Positions 9,589-17,474 of a stretch of DNA of 64,000 nucleotides are shown here, piece by piece. Under the pieces are notes generated by a model that was not told the DNA's origin, searched no databases, and saw only the letters and a program-made list of their open reading frames with translations. The DNA comes from Opitutaceae bacterium (GTDB taxonomy: Bacteria > Verrucomicrobiota > Verrucomicrobiia > Opitutales > Opitutaceae), in assembly GCA_041395105.1 (NCBI GenBank), contig JAWLBB010000002.1, positions 1,054,001 to 1,118,000 on the forward strand. The letters run 5' to 3'. Every line of letters starts with the position of its first letter. Within the stretch, counting starts at the first letter, position 1. Made by a program: the position numbers and the translations under genes.

Positions 9589-10432
9589 GCTTGAACTGAA
9601 GAACGATTCCCTGCGCATCGAGATCCTCGATCCGGTGGCCGACCGCCACCGACTGGGGACCCGTTTCTGTTGGGGCGGTTATGTCTGGCAGATCCATGAT
9701 TCGCTTCATGGCCCCCTGCTGGCCGGTCCGGAATACCCGGCCGAGCCGGCGGACGTATTCAACGGACAGGGCATCCCCGAGATCCTCCGGCATTCGGTCC
9801 TTCTGTCGGGCGAACCCCTCACCGTTGAGAAAGGGACGGGCGGCCTTATCATGGGTGTCGGACAGGTCGATGGTCTCATGAAGATCACCAATCCGTGCGC
9901 CTGGAGTATCAATCAATCTCCTGCGTCACTCGCCTGCTCCACCCGAGACCAGGCCCTCGGGTGGGGTTATGAACTGACGCGTCAACTGACCCTCGAGGCC
10001 CGCCGCCTGACGTCCCGGACCACCCTCGCAAATACGGGCGGAAGAACCCTGCCCGTCCATTGGTTTGCCCACCCCTTTTTTCCCCTGGTCGACGGAACCC
10101 TCATCTGCCAACTGAATTTCCCCGCCACCATGCCGGAGAACCCCGGCTTCTTTCTTGAGGATGGACTGATCCGCTTCAGGCGTCCCTTCCGGACCTTCGA
10201 GGAGAACCAATTCGTCATGCTGGAGATCGGGCCGGACACGCCATTCGATGCGACCCTCTCGCATCCGACGCTCGACGGCATCCGCATGACCGGCGATTTC
10301 ACCCTCGCCCGGGTCCCCGTCTGGGCCAATGGCAACACCTTCTCGATCGAGCCCTATATCCACCGCTCCCTCGAACCCGGCGAAGCAACCGGATGGTCAC
10401 TGACCTACGACTTCCGAAGGGAGATACCGTAG
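9589..10432 (+). CDS. Aldose 1-epimerase (mutarotase)-like protein
   Basis: 280 residues from the ATG at 9589 (MLELKNDSLRIEILDP). The frame is open back to 9482, but that part is translated MITE sequence. The beta-sandwich pattern and phrases such as RFCWGGYVWQI, LEARRLTSRTTLANTG, LPVHWFAHPFFP and FSIEPYIHRSLEPGEA resemble the galactose-mutarotase superfamily; candidate catalytic His is in HWFAHPF and Glu in FSIEPY. It would interconvert anomers of an imported sugar, or be a related non-canonical carbohydrate-binding enzyme. It lies on the same strand as the GH10-like gene. Confidence 0.65.
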
Positions 10433-10665
10433 GGAGAGTTCAGAAGGACATCCCGAAAGCAGATCCAAGAGGAGATGTTGGATCGATGAGGGAGGGAACG
10501 GGAGAAATGTTGGCTGCGAGGACCAAGAAGTCTCCCGAAGGTAAGCACAGATACGAACGCCCGATCGTGCGGCACCATCGATTTCCGCTCGTTCATAGCC
10601 TTCGTGGATGAAACCTGCTCCGACCTTCGGCACACCCCGACCATGGGGCCCGGGGTCGAGGCTGT

Positions 10666-11640
10666 TCAGTCCCATGGTTGAAAGAGGATCTTGATCGCTT
10701 CCTTCCGGCGGAGCATCTCCACACCCTCGGCATACCGGTCGAAGCCCATGGTCTCGCTGACGAGGGCCGCCAGGTTGAGCTTGCCGTCCATGACAAGCTT
10801 CAGCGCCCGCTCGGCCGCCTTGCGGTTGTGATTGCCGTAGCCCATCAGGGTCAGGCCGGGGCCAAAGAGATGACGGAATCCGAAACGGACTTCCTGGCGC
10901 AGGACACCGAAGATCGCCACCAGTTCCTTCGTCCGGTCCATCAGGAACTCGATCGACGGAGGCACGCCCGTCAGGTCGATGGCCACATCGAAGGCCGCTT
11001 TTCCACTGCGGCCCGCCGGGAAGAGCGGGAGCTCCGGTTTCTCGACCCGGGTCGCGCCCAGCGAGCGGGCCAGTTCGTGCCGTGTATCCATCGGATCCAG
11101 ACAGATGACCTCGGCGGCTCCATGGGCCCGGGCCATCTGCACCGCGACCAGCCCGGCCGGCCCCAGACCGCTCAAGGCCACCCGCTTGCCCTCAAGCGAG
11201 GTGAAGCCAAGGACCTGGTCAAAGGTCACCTGCACACACATAGCCAGTTCAAGCGAGGCGATCTGCGCCACCTTCAGGCTGTCCGGAATCACCAGCAGAC
11301 TCCTTGCGGGGAAAACATTGAATTGGGCATAGAACCCTGCCCGGGGCTGGCCGGTGTCCTGCCAGGCGACGACCCGGTCGCCCACCTCGAGATCCTCCAC
11401 CCCGGCTCCCAGTCCCACCACCTCGCCGGTGGCCTCATGACCCGGCTGCCCCGGAAGGTAGGGGTACTCGAGTTTGTGTCCCGGGAACATGGGTTCACCG
11501 TCCATGATGTGCATGTCCCAATGCGGACAGGTCGTGACCCCGTGCACCTTGATCAACACTTCGCCCGGACCGGGGTCCGGCATGGGAACCTCTTTCCACA
11601 CCGCATTTCCGGGAGATTCAATCTGGAGTGTCTTCATCAT
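10666..11640 (-). CDS. Zinc-type MDR alcohol/polyol dehydrogenase
   Basis: 324 residues, the usual length of medium-chain dehydrogenases. The catalytic-zinc ligands are visible as TTCPHWD (Cys) and GQPGHEATGEVVG (His-Glu). The NAD-binding fold follows as ALSGLGPAGLVAVQMARAHGA and VICLDPMDTRHELARSLGA, a Rossmann start with acidic residues favouring NAD(H). The structural-zinc Cys lobe is absent, so it is a shorter subclass. It probably oxidises a sugar alcohol or sugar derivative. A second MDR gene lies upstream on the same strand, separated by a 146-bp palindromic repeat. Confidence 0.82.
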   Translation of the reverse strand: MMKTLQIESPGNAVWKEVPMPDPGPGEVLIKVHGVTTCPHWDMHIMDGEPMFPGHKLEYPYLPGQPGHEATGEVVGLGAGVEDLEVGDRVVAWQDTGQPRAGFYAQFNVFPARSLLVIPDSLKVAQIASLELAMCVQVTFDQVLGFTSLEGKRVALSGLGPAGLVAVQMARAHGAAEVICLDPMDTRHELARSLGATRVEKPELPLFPAGRSGKAAFDVAIDLTGVPPSIEFLMDRTKELVAIFGVLRQEVRFGFRHLFGPGLTLMGYGNHNRKAAERALKLVMDGKLNLAALVSETMGFDRYAEGVEMLRRKEAIKILFQPWD

Positions 11641-11667
11641 AGGATTCTGGCCTCACTTGAGGAATAC

Positions 11668-11813
11668 TCGCGCAGAGACGCAGAGGAGCGGAGATTTGAG
11701 GAACTGATTTGGCTCGTGCCACGCGCACGCCAGATTCGCACACAATACCCGACCCTGCGAAATTTCGAAATAGTCATGACCATGATTCTCCGCGCCTCCG
11801 CGTCTCTGCGCGA
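11668..11813. repeat. 146-bp palindromic element with 26-bp inverted ends (AGAGACGC family)
   Basis: The left arm 11668-11693 begins TCGCGCAGAGACGCAGAGG. The right arm 11788-11813 is its inverse with only two mismatches by eye. About 94 bp of non-coding sequence lies between. It sits exactly in the gap between two MDR genes. It is a repetitive extragenic palindrome or a small non-autonomous element. Confidence 0.8.
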
Positions 11814-11826
11814 GAAAGAGTTCCCT

Positions 11827-12822
11827 TTACCATTCGAGGACGACCCCGAGGACGTTGTCTCTCCGGCTCCGGATCAGGGCCCAGGCATCGGCCGCCCGGG
11901 CCACCGGGAACCGATGGGTGATCAGCGGGAGGGTCTCCATCTTTCCGGCCGCAAGGAAATCCAGGGTCGCTTCCAACCGCTCCCGGGTCATCCCGGAGAC
12001 GAGATCGAAGCTGATCTCCTGGTTGCGGAAGTGCTGCAACGGAATGCGATCGGACGTCCCGTAGAAGCCGGCCGAGACAATCGTCCCGCCGCGGCGCATC
12101 ATCGGCAGATAATCGTTGAGAATCCCGATGGACCCCACCGTGTCGACAAGGACTTCGACCGGCCCCTCCACCGCCTCCCGGACCTGCATTGCTCCGGTTC
12201 CCGAACGTGACTTGATCTTGAGGTGGCGCTCCTCCGTCCGGAGTCGCGCCAGCCGGTCATCGTGACGGCCCACCAGGACGACAAAGGCCCCCCGCGCGAT
12301 CAGGGCTTGCGCGGCCCAGAGTCCGACCAACCCGTCACCGACCACCACCGCCGTCTGCCCCGCCTCGAGCCGGGGTCGCATTGCACAATTGTAGCCCACC
12401 TGGGTCAGCACCAAACCGGAAAACGCGACCGGGTCGATCCCCTCGGGCAGCGCAAAGACCTGGCTGGCCGCGCAGACCGAAGGGGAGATATGGCCGCCAT
12501 TGCGATCGAACATCCCCTTGATCCGGCTCATGACCGCAAAGACGGTCTGGCCGATCGAAAAGCCCTGCACCTCCGAACCCAGCCAGGTGATCCGCCCCAC
12601 TTTCTGGTAGCCCGCCACAATGGGGAACGGCCAGGGATCCCCCGGCCGGTAGGCCACATCGCCTTCAATCCGCTCACCGCGGAGGAAAGAGCCTTCAGTC
12701 CCGTTGCTGATCCAGGAATGGGTCAGCTCAATGACGACATCTCCCGGACCGGGTTCCGGACATTCGACATCGAGGAAGGCCACCTTGCCCGGCTCGGTAA
12801 AAACAACAGCTTTGGATTTCAT
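11827..12822 (-). CDS. MDR-family dehydrogenase lacking obvious zinc ligands
   Basis: 331 residues from the ATG at 12822 (MKSKAVVFTEPGKVAFLD); the eleven extra upstream codons fall in MITE/direct-repeat sequence. The GroES-like half has HSWISNGTEGSFLRG where zinc enzymes carry Cys, and no Cys cluster. The Rossmann half has VVVGDGLVGLWAAQALIARGA. It resembles the threonine/sorbitol-dehydrogenase-like proteins annotated as zinc-binding but without the catalytic Cys. The substrate is probably a carbohydrate derivative. A 175-bp MITE is inserted 24 bp upstream of the start, so its promoter must lie within or beyond that element. Confidence 0.78.
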   Translation of the reverse strand: MKSKAVVFTEPGKVAFLDVECPEPGPGDVVIELTHSWISNGTEGSFLRGERIEGDVAYRPGDPWPFPIVAGYQKVGRITWLGSEVQGFSIGQTVFAVMSRIKGMFDRNGGHISPSVCAASQVFALPEGIDPVAFSGLVLTQVGYNCAMRPRLEAGQTAVVVGDGLVGLWAAQALIARGAFVVLVGRHDDRLARLRTEERHLKIKSRSGTGAMQVREAVEGPVEVLVDTVGSIGILNDYLPMMRRGGTIVSAGFYGTSDRIPLQHFRNQEISFDLVSGMTRERLEATLDFLAAGKMETLPLITHRFPVARAADAWALIRSRRDNVLGVVLEW

Positions 12823-12846
12823 CTTCAATTCGATGGGGTCAGGCCG

Positions 12847-13021
12847 GAATGGCACCAGGTTAAGGGGTATTCAGGAGGGATCACGAGATGTAGCCGCGGC
12901 AGTCTCTTGCCGCGTATCCACGTTGACACGCCCCAAGAGACTGGGGCGACTGCACCAGACAAATACACCAACAAGAAATGCCAGTTCTGAGCCAAAGAAT
13001 CTGCTTATCTTAGTGCCATTC
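12847..13021 (+). mobile_element. MITE copy 2 (175 bp), complete with 11-bp direct repeats
   Basis: The ends are GAATGGCAC (12847-12855) and GTGCCATTC (13013-13021), a perfect 9-bp inverted pair. It is flanked by GGGTCAGGCCG (12836-12846) and GGGTCAGACCG (13022-13032), an 11-bp duplication with one mismatch. The 66-bp core (12889-12954) holds hairpins GCGGCAGTCTCTTGCCGC and GCCCCAAGAGACTGGGGC. Over 175 bp it differs from copy 4 at only about eight positions by eye. It has no coding capacity of its own. It separates the MDR gene from the PepE-like gene. Confidence 0.92.
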
Positions 13022-13093
13022 GGGTCAGACCGCCATGGAAGCGGCGACGCAGCGCCGTTGCGACACCCGGGCAGGAATCACATGTCTGGACCA

Positions 13094-13891
13094 TCATGAT
13101 ATCTCCGCTCCGGCCTCCAGTCGCGTCACATCGGGCCTTTCGTAGCGAAAGGCCGGGCCCCCCATCAGGGTGATGGCGGATCCTTTCAGTCGAAGCATCG
13201 ACGGATTGGGCAGGCCGATCACGATCTCGCTCGGGTTCGTCTCCTGGTACCAGAGGATCTTGCCGCGTCGGCCCTCGAACTCCGGCTCCCCCTCCACCGG
13301 ATGATGCGGGTTGATCAGGTGGGGAAGAAGACCCAGGGACCGTCGGGTCGGGATATCCGTGACCGGGAAATCGTTGGTCGTTCCGATCAGGGCCCCCGCA
13401 ACGTTGGAGCCGGCACTGGCGCCTGCGTAGGGCATGCCGGCAAAAGCCCGTTCCCTCAGAAGGTCGACCAGCTCCAGATCGTAGAGGGACCTCAGGAGCA
13501 GAAAGGTCTGGCCGCCGCTGACGAAGACCGCCTCGGCATCCTTCAGGGCCCGTCCGGCATCCGCGCCTTCATGATGATGGAGGGATACGACCCGGGGAGC
13601 GATCTCCAGTCGGACAAACGCATCGTTCATCCGCTTCTCATAAAAATCCCGCCCACCCGGTGCGGAGGCATACGGGAGCAAGGTCACGGTCGCGCATCCC
13701 GCGTAGGTCTCGCGGAGGATTGCCGCGGCATGCTCCAGAAAACCCTGCCCCGGGTTGGTCGTCGCGCTGATCAGGAGACCGTTCAAACGCTCCCTGCCTG
13801 CGTTCTCAGCCGCGAAAGAGTCCATCGGTCGGGAGACCAGGGCCGCCGTCCCCAGAAGCGTGACGTGATTGATGAAGGTTCTCCGATCCAT
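13094..13891 (-). CDS. Peptidase S51 (dipeptidase E-like) with Tat-like leader
   Basis: 265 residues from the ATG at 13891. The N-terminus MDRRTFINHVTLLGTAALVSR resembles a Tat-type leader (Arg pair, then a hydrophobic stretch and AFAA-like cleavage area at SFAAENA). The class-I-amidotransferase-like fold shows FVSGGQTFLLL and the nucleophile elbow GASAGSNVAG, with Ser as nucleophile as in PepE and cyanophycinase. A catalytic His is likely in LINPHHPVEGE. PepE releases N-terminal Asp dipeptides; an exported member may act on peptides or isopeptides. Operator B lies only 15 bp upstream of the start codon. The divergent neighbour is the metallophosphatase. Confidence 0.85.
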   Translation of the reverse strand: MDRRTFINHVTLLGTAALVSRPMDSFAAENAGRERLNGLLISATTNPGQGFLEHAAAILRETYAGCATVTLLPYASAPGGRDFYEKRMNDAFVRLEIAPRVVSLHHHEGADAGRALKDAEAVFVSGGQTFLLLRSLYDLELVDLLRERAFAGMPYAGASAGSNVAGALIGTTNDFPVTDIPTRRSLGLLPHLINPHHPVEGEPEFEGRRGKILWYQETNPSEIVIGLPNPSMLRLKGSAITLMGGPAFRYERPDVTRLEAGAEIS

Positions 13892-13905
13892 GGTGCCAGA
13901 TGAGG

Positions 13906-13919
13906 TAACCAAAGAGTTA
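13906..13919. promoter_or_regulatory. Operator B: TAACC-N4-AGTTA
   Basis: The sequence is TAACCAAAGAGTTA, extended to GTAAC...GTTAC. It lies 14 bp upstream of the PepE-like ATG on the minus strand, a position expected to block transcription or translation initiation. It shares one divergent region with operator C. Confidence 0.7.
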
Positions 13920-14019
13920 CTCCGGATCCGGGCAAGGTCCATTTCAAAAGGCGGGATAGACGCTGAGACCGGCGCTCGGAGAGGTTGATATCCCGCGGCG
14001 CTTTCCTCTTTGACCGGAT

Positions 14020-14033
14020 GAACCAACCGGTTA
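14020..14033. promoter_or_regulatory. Operator C: GAACC-N4-GGTTA
   Basis: The sequence is GAACCAACCGGTTA, one mismatch from the TAACC-N4-GGTTA consensus. It ends 10 bp before the ATG of the metallophosphatase. Operators B and C are 114 bp apart centre to centre, which would permit looping by a tetrameric regulator (inference). Confidence 0.65.
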
Positions 14034-14043
14034 CTCTGGTACC

Positions 14044-15015
14044 ATGGCATCGGAAACGGAAACCGCCTCAACCGTCCGCAATCGTCCGTGGACGTTCGTC
14101 CATGTCACTGATATCCACATCGGCTCGGAGCGGTCCTACCGCTACAACCCGGCCATCAACGAAAACTGGGAGACCGCCCGCCGCCAGATTCGGGCTCTCG
14201 CTCCCGATCTGCTGCTGGTGGGAGGCGACATCGCACGGGACGGCAATATCCACGATTTCGAGTTTGCCGAAAGCTGTGCCTCGATCGATGAACTCGGCAT
14301 TCCCTGGCACGTCATTCCGGGCAATATGGACACCGGGAACAAGGTGGCCGACCGGAACGGCCCGTTTCCCGACCGCGATGACCCGTCCCTCAATATCACC
14401 CAGGAACTGATCGAGCGTTTCGCCCGCCTGGTCCGGCCCTCGCCCTGGTCCTTCGATCATCGCGGGGTTCGGTTCAGCGGCTTTTACGAGATCATCACCG
14501 GATCCGGCCTGCCCTGCGACATCGAAGCGCGCCACTGGCTGGACGGACTGGCGGAACTGCCCCCCGCCCGGGCCCACGTGATGCTCAATCACTACCCCCT
14601 CTTTGTCCACCGGCCCGATGAGCCCCTCTACGAACTGACCGACCCGAACCACTACCATGACTGGTATTTCGGCGTGGATCCGGAACCACGGCGATTTCTG
14701 ATGGACGCCTACAAGCGGGCCGGGGTCACCCATGTCCTCAGCGGCCATATCCACTGCAGGAGACCGCCGGTCGAAGTGGATGGGATCGTTTACTGCAAGG
14801 GTCCCTCGACCGCCTTTCCCCAATTCGGTGATCACTTCCCGGACGGGGACGACACTCTCGGCTTTCAGCTCTTCACTGTTTCCCATGACTCCGTGACCCC
14901 CGCTTTTGTGCCCCTGACGTCAGTTTCGCGGCGTCGCGATGCGCGCGGACCCGGAGGGCACCCGAAGCCGGAAGCGCGCGTTTATCCCGATCCTGCCGAC
15001 GCCGGGACAAAGTGA
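14044..15015 (+). CDS. Calcineurin-like metallophosphoesterase
   Basis: 323 residues. All family blocks are present: HVTDIHIGS (metal Asp/His), LLLVGGDIARDG (GD), IPGNMDTGN (GN-D in place of the usual GNHD), VMLNHYPLF (H) and VLSGHIHCRR (GHxH). The Met in GNM replaces the usual catalytic His, so activity may differ from canonical phosphodiesterases. No signal peptide is visible. Operator C lies just upstream, and the following TPR-like gene starts 43 bp downstream on the same strand, suggesting an operon with the solute-binding protein gene. Confidence 0.85.
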   Translation: MASETETASTVRNRPWTFVHVTDIHIGSERSYRYNPAINENWETARRQIRALAPDLLLVGGDIARDGNIHDFEFAESCASIDELGIPWHVIPGNMDTGNKVADRNGPFPDRDDPSLNITQELIERFARLVRPSPWSFDHRGVRFSGFYEIITGSGLPCDIEARHWLDGLAELPPARAHVMLNHYPLFVHRPDEPLYELTDPNHYHDWYFGVDPEPRRFLMDAYKRAGVTHVLSGHIHCRRPPVEVDGIVYCKGPSTAFPQFGDHFPDGDDTLGFQLFTVSHDSVTPAFVPLTSVSRRRDARGPGGHPKPEARVYPDPADAGTK

Positions 15016-15058
15016 TGATCATGAGAACCGCGGACAGGGCCAGGCGGCCGATGGAGCC

Positions 15059-15868
15059 ATGAACCCGATCCAACCTTTCCGCATCGCTCTCTCCATGCTG
15101 CTCGGATTTGCCGGCACCGCCCACGCAGACCCTCAGCCGACGACGGAGCAGGGCTGGATCGCCATCCAGGGTTTGATGTTCTCCCAGGCGCTTTCCGCAT
15201 TTCAATCCGAACCCACGGCGAATACCCCATCCGCCCGGCTTGGTCAGGCGGTCGCCCTCCTGCACAAACAGCCGACGACAAGGGGCCATATTGAGGAGGC
15301 GCTCTCCATTCTCGAAAGCCTGGCACGGGACGAATCCGGATCCGAGGAAGCCCTGCAGGCCGCCTACCTGCGCGCCCGCGTCATCCAGCTGCATCCCTTC
15401 GAGCCTGACCCGCGGGCATCACTTCCGCTCTACCATGCGCTGGTCACGGAAGCCCCCCGGACCCTGATCGGACAGCTGGCCTTCCTCAAATGGGCCGGAA
15501 TTGAGCTCTATTCGGGCGATGTCGACGATCGGGACGTCCCTTTCGCCGCGATCGAAGCGGATGGCGAATTCCTCTCCGACCCGGACTGCCGGCGCAGCTT
15601 TCACCTGCTTCTGGCCGAAGCCGGACAGCGGCGTCATCACGACGACGACTTTGTCCTGCGCCACTACCTGTCCGCCTATGAAGCCGGCCTGGCCAAGCCG
15701 GATCTTCAGGCCAATGTGCTCACACGAATCATCGTTCTCGAACAGAAAACGGGGCGCACCGACCAGGCCCGTGCCCATGCCGAATTGTTCATCGCCGCCT
15801 ACCCGCGCGACATCCGCATCACCCAGATCGGAGAGATAATCGGTGATCCGGACAGCCTCAAGAGATGA
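15059..15868 (+). CDS. Exported alpha-helical repeat (TPR-like) protein
   Basis: 269 residues from the ATG at 15059, which opens a signal peptide (MNPIQPFRIALSMLLGFAGT, cleaved near AHA-DP). The remainder is helical with Ala/Leu-spaced repeats (EEALSILESLARDE, ALQAAYLRARVIQLH, NVLTRIIVLEQKTGRTDQA) suggestive of divergent TPRs. No enzyme motif was recognised. Its stop overlaps the start of the solute-binding protein gene by 4 bp (ATGA), so the two products are probably made in concert; an assembly or docking partner for the binding protein is a possible role. Confidence 0.7.
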   Translation: MNPIQPFRIALSMLLGFAGTAHADPQPTTEQGWIAIQGLMFSQALSAFQSEPTANTPSARLGQAVALLHKQPTTRGHIEEALSILESLARDESGSEEALQAAYLRARVIQLHPFEPDPRASLPLYHALVTEAPRTLIGQLAFLKWAGIELYSGDVDDRDVPFAAIEADGEFLSDPDCRRSFHLLLAEAGQRRHHDDDFVLRHYLSAYEAGLAKPDLQANVLTRIIVLEQKTGRTDQARAHAELFIAAYPRDIRITQIGEIIGDPDSLKR

Positions 15869-17463
15869 AACCCGGCGCGGAAAAAACCCTCAATTTCATC
15901 GGGCTGTTCTTCATCGCCGGTCTTTTCACCGTCGCTCTCTTCCGTGTTTTCAGCCGATCGGAGTTGGCGGGAGACGAGAGGACCGTCATCCGTTTCACCC
16001 ATTGGCAAATCGAGTCTGGCGTCCGGGAGGCCTTCGACCGCCTCGAGGAGGAATACGAGAAAATGCACCCCGATGTGGACATCGTGCAGATCCCCATTCC
16101 CGGCCGGATCTTTGTCGCCTGGCGAAAGACCCAGCTGATCGGAGGCGACCCGCCCGACCTTCTCCAACTCGGCAACGCCGGGCTCGACATCACCGATCTG
16201 GCCCGGTTCTACGAACCGCTCGGGGACTACCTGACCGAGCCCAATCCCTACAACAAAGGAACCGATCTGGAGGGGGTCCCCTGGAGGCAGACCTTCATCG
16301 ACGGCCTGCAACGGCTGCCCAATTACTACCCCGAGCTGCTCGATGTCTATGGCATCCCGACCAGTTCACATACCTTCCGGGTCTTCTTCAACCGCGAGTT
16401 GCTCGCAACCATCACCGGATCGGACGACGTCCCCACGAGTTTCCAGCAATGGGTCGACATCTGCCGTCAGGTCGAGGTCTACAACCGGTCCGCGGCCAAA
16501 CCGATCTACCCGATCGTGATGGGAGACAACAACGCCCGCTTCCTCCTTTCACGTATCGTGGCCGCCCAGACCCAGTTGCTCTCGGACCGGATCAACCCGA
16601 TGCAGGACTACGTGATGGACAAGAACTCGATTGCCATCACCTACCTGACCGGAGCCTGGTCCCTCGAATCGCCAGCCATTCCTTCGGCCCTCGGGGCCTT
16701 CCGGGAGATCGGGCGCTACGCCAAGCCAGGCTTTCTGCGGCTCGACCGGGCCGATGCCATGTTCGAGTTCATCCAGGGCCGCAGCCTTTTCCTTCTCACC
16801 GGAAGCTGGGATTACCAGAGCGTGGTCGATCGGTCCACTTTCGGCGTGGGCGCGTTTCCGATTCCGCTTCCGGAACCTTCCCACCCGCTATACGGGCGGT
16901 TTCTCAAGGGAAACCTGACCGAGATCCACACCGCACCCGGTTCGTCACTCGGCCTGACCAAGGCGTCGAAGCACCCCGAAATCGCCATGGATTTCATGCG
17001 CTATGTGACTTCCAAGGAGGGCAACGCCCTCTTCTGCCGGATCAGCGGCTGGCTGCCGGCCACGATAGACGTGGACCCCGGAGAAACCGTCCGGGATTTT
17101 CTCCCGGTGACTGAAGGCTACCCCGGAGGTTTCACCCTCGAGCAACTCGGCGCGGAAACCATGCGGGTGCTCCTGCAGCACCTCCACCAGTTGCTCCGTG
17201 CTTCCGGTTCAGTCGACGATTTTGTCCGCTCCGCCGAATCGGACTATACCGGCGCGGTCAGGGCGGAGTTCGAGAAGATCCAGAAGAACAGCCGCGAATC
17301 GGTTTTTCTGCAGGACGCGATGCTCATCGCGCGACTGCAGCGGGACCCGGACCGGACCGACGTGAAGATCCGGACCGAGGTCGGCAGCCTGATCGAAGGT
17401 CAGACCTGGCAGGAAGGCGATTACCTCTGGGGCAACCTGAGCCGGACCCGGTTTCAGAAATAG
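15865..17463 (+). CDS. Family-1 extracellular sugar-binding protein of an ABC importer
   Basis: 532 residues. The N-terminal hydrophobic helix (LNFIGLFFIAGLFTVALF) has no lipobox Cys, so it is a membrane anchor or uncleaved signal. The mature part has solute-binding hallmarks: VIRFTHWQ, LEEEYEKMHPDVDI, GDPPDLLQLGNAG, a middle VMGDNNARFLLSRI and a late GSSLGLTKASKHPEIAMDFMRYVTSKEG. A C-terminal extension of about 60 charged residues follows. It binds an oligosaccharide or related solute for import. No ABC permease or ATPase gene lies nearby: the next gene is convergent. It is the third gene of the metallophosphatase/TPR/SBP set. Confidence 0.85.
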   Translation: MKPGAEKTLNFIGLFFIAGLFTVALFRVFSRSELAGDERTVIRFTHWQIESGVREAFDRLEEEYEKMHPDVDIVQIPIPGRIFVAWRKTQLIGGDPPDLLQLGNAGLDITDLARFYEPLGDYLTEPNPYNKGTDLEGVPWRQTFIDGLQRLPNYYPELLDVYGIPTSSHTFRVFFNRELLATITGSDDVPTSFQQWVDICRQVEVYNRSAAKPIYPIVMGDNNARFLLSRIVAAQTQLLSDRINPMQDYVMDKNSIAITYLTGAWSLESPAIPSALGAFREIGRYAKPGFLRLDRADAMFEFIQGRSLFLLTGSWDYQSVVDRSTFGVGAFPIPLPEPSHPLYGRFLKGNLTEIHTAPGSSLGLTKASKHPEIAMDFMRYVTSKEGNALFCRISGWLPATIDVDPGETVRDFLPVTEGYPGGFTLEQLGAETMRVLLQHLHQLLRASGSVDDFVRSAESDYTGAVRAEFEKIQKNSRESVFLQDAMLIARLQRDPDRTDVKIRTEVGSLIEGQTWQEGDYLWGNLSRTRFQK

Positions 17464-17474
17464 GGAGGCGGGCC

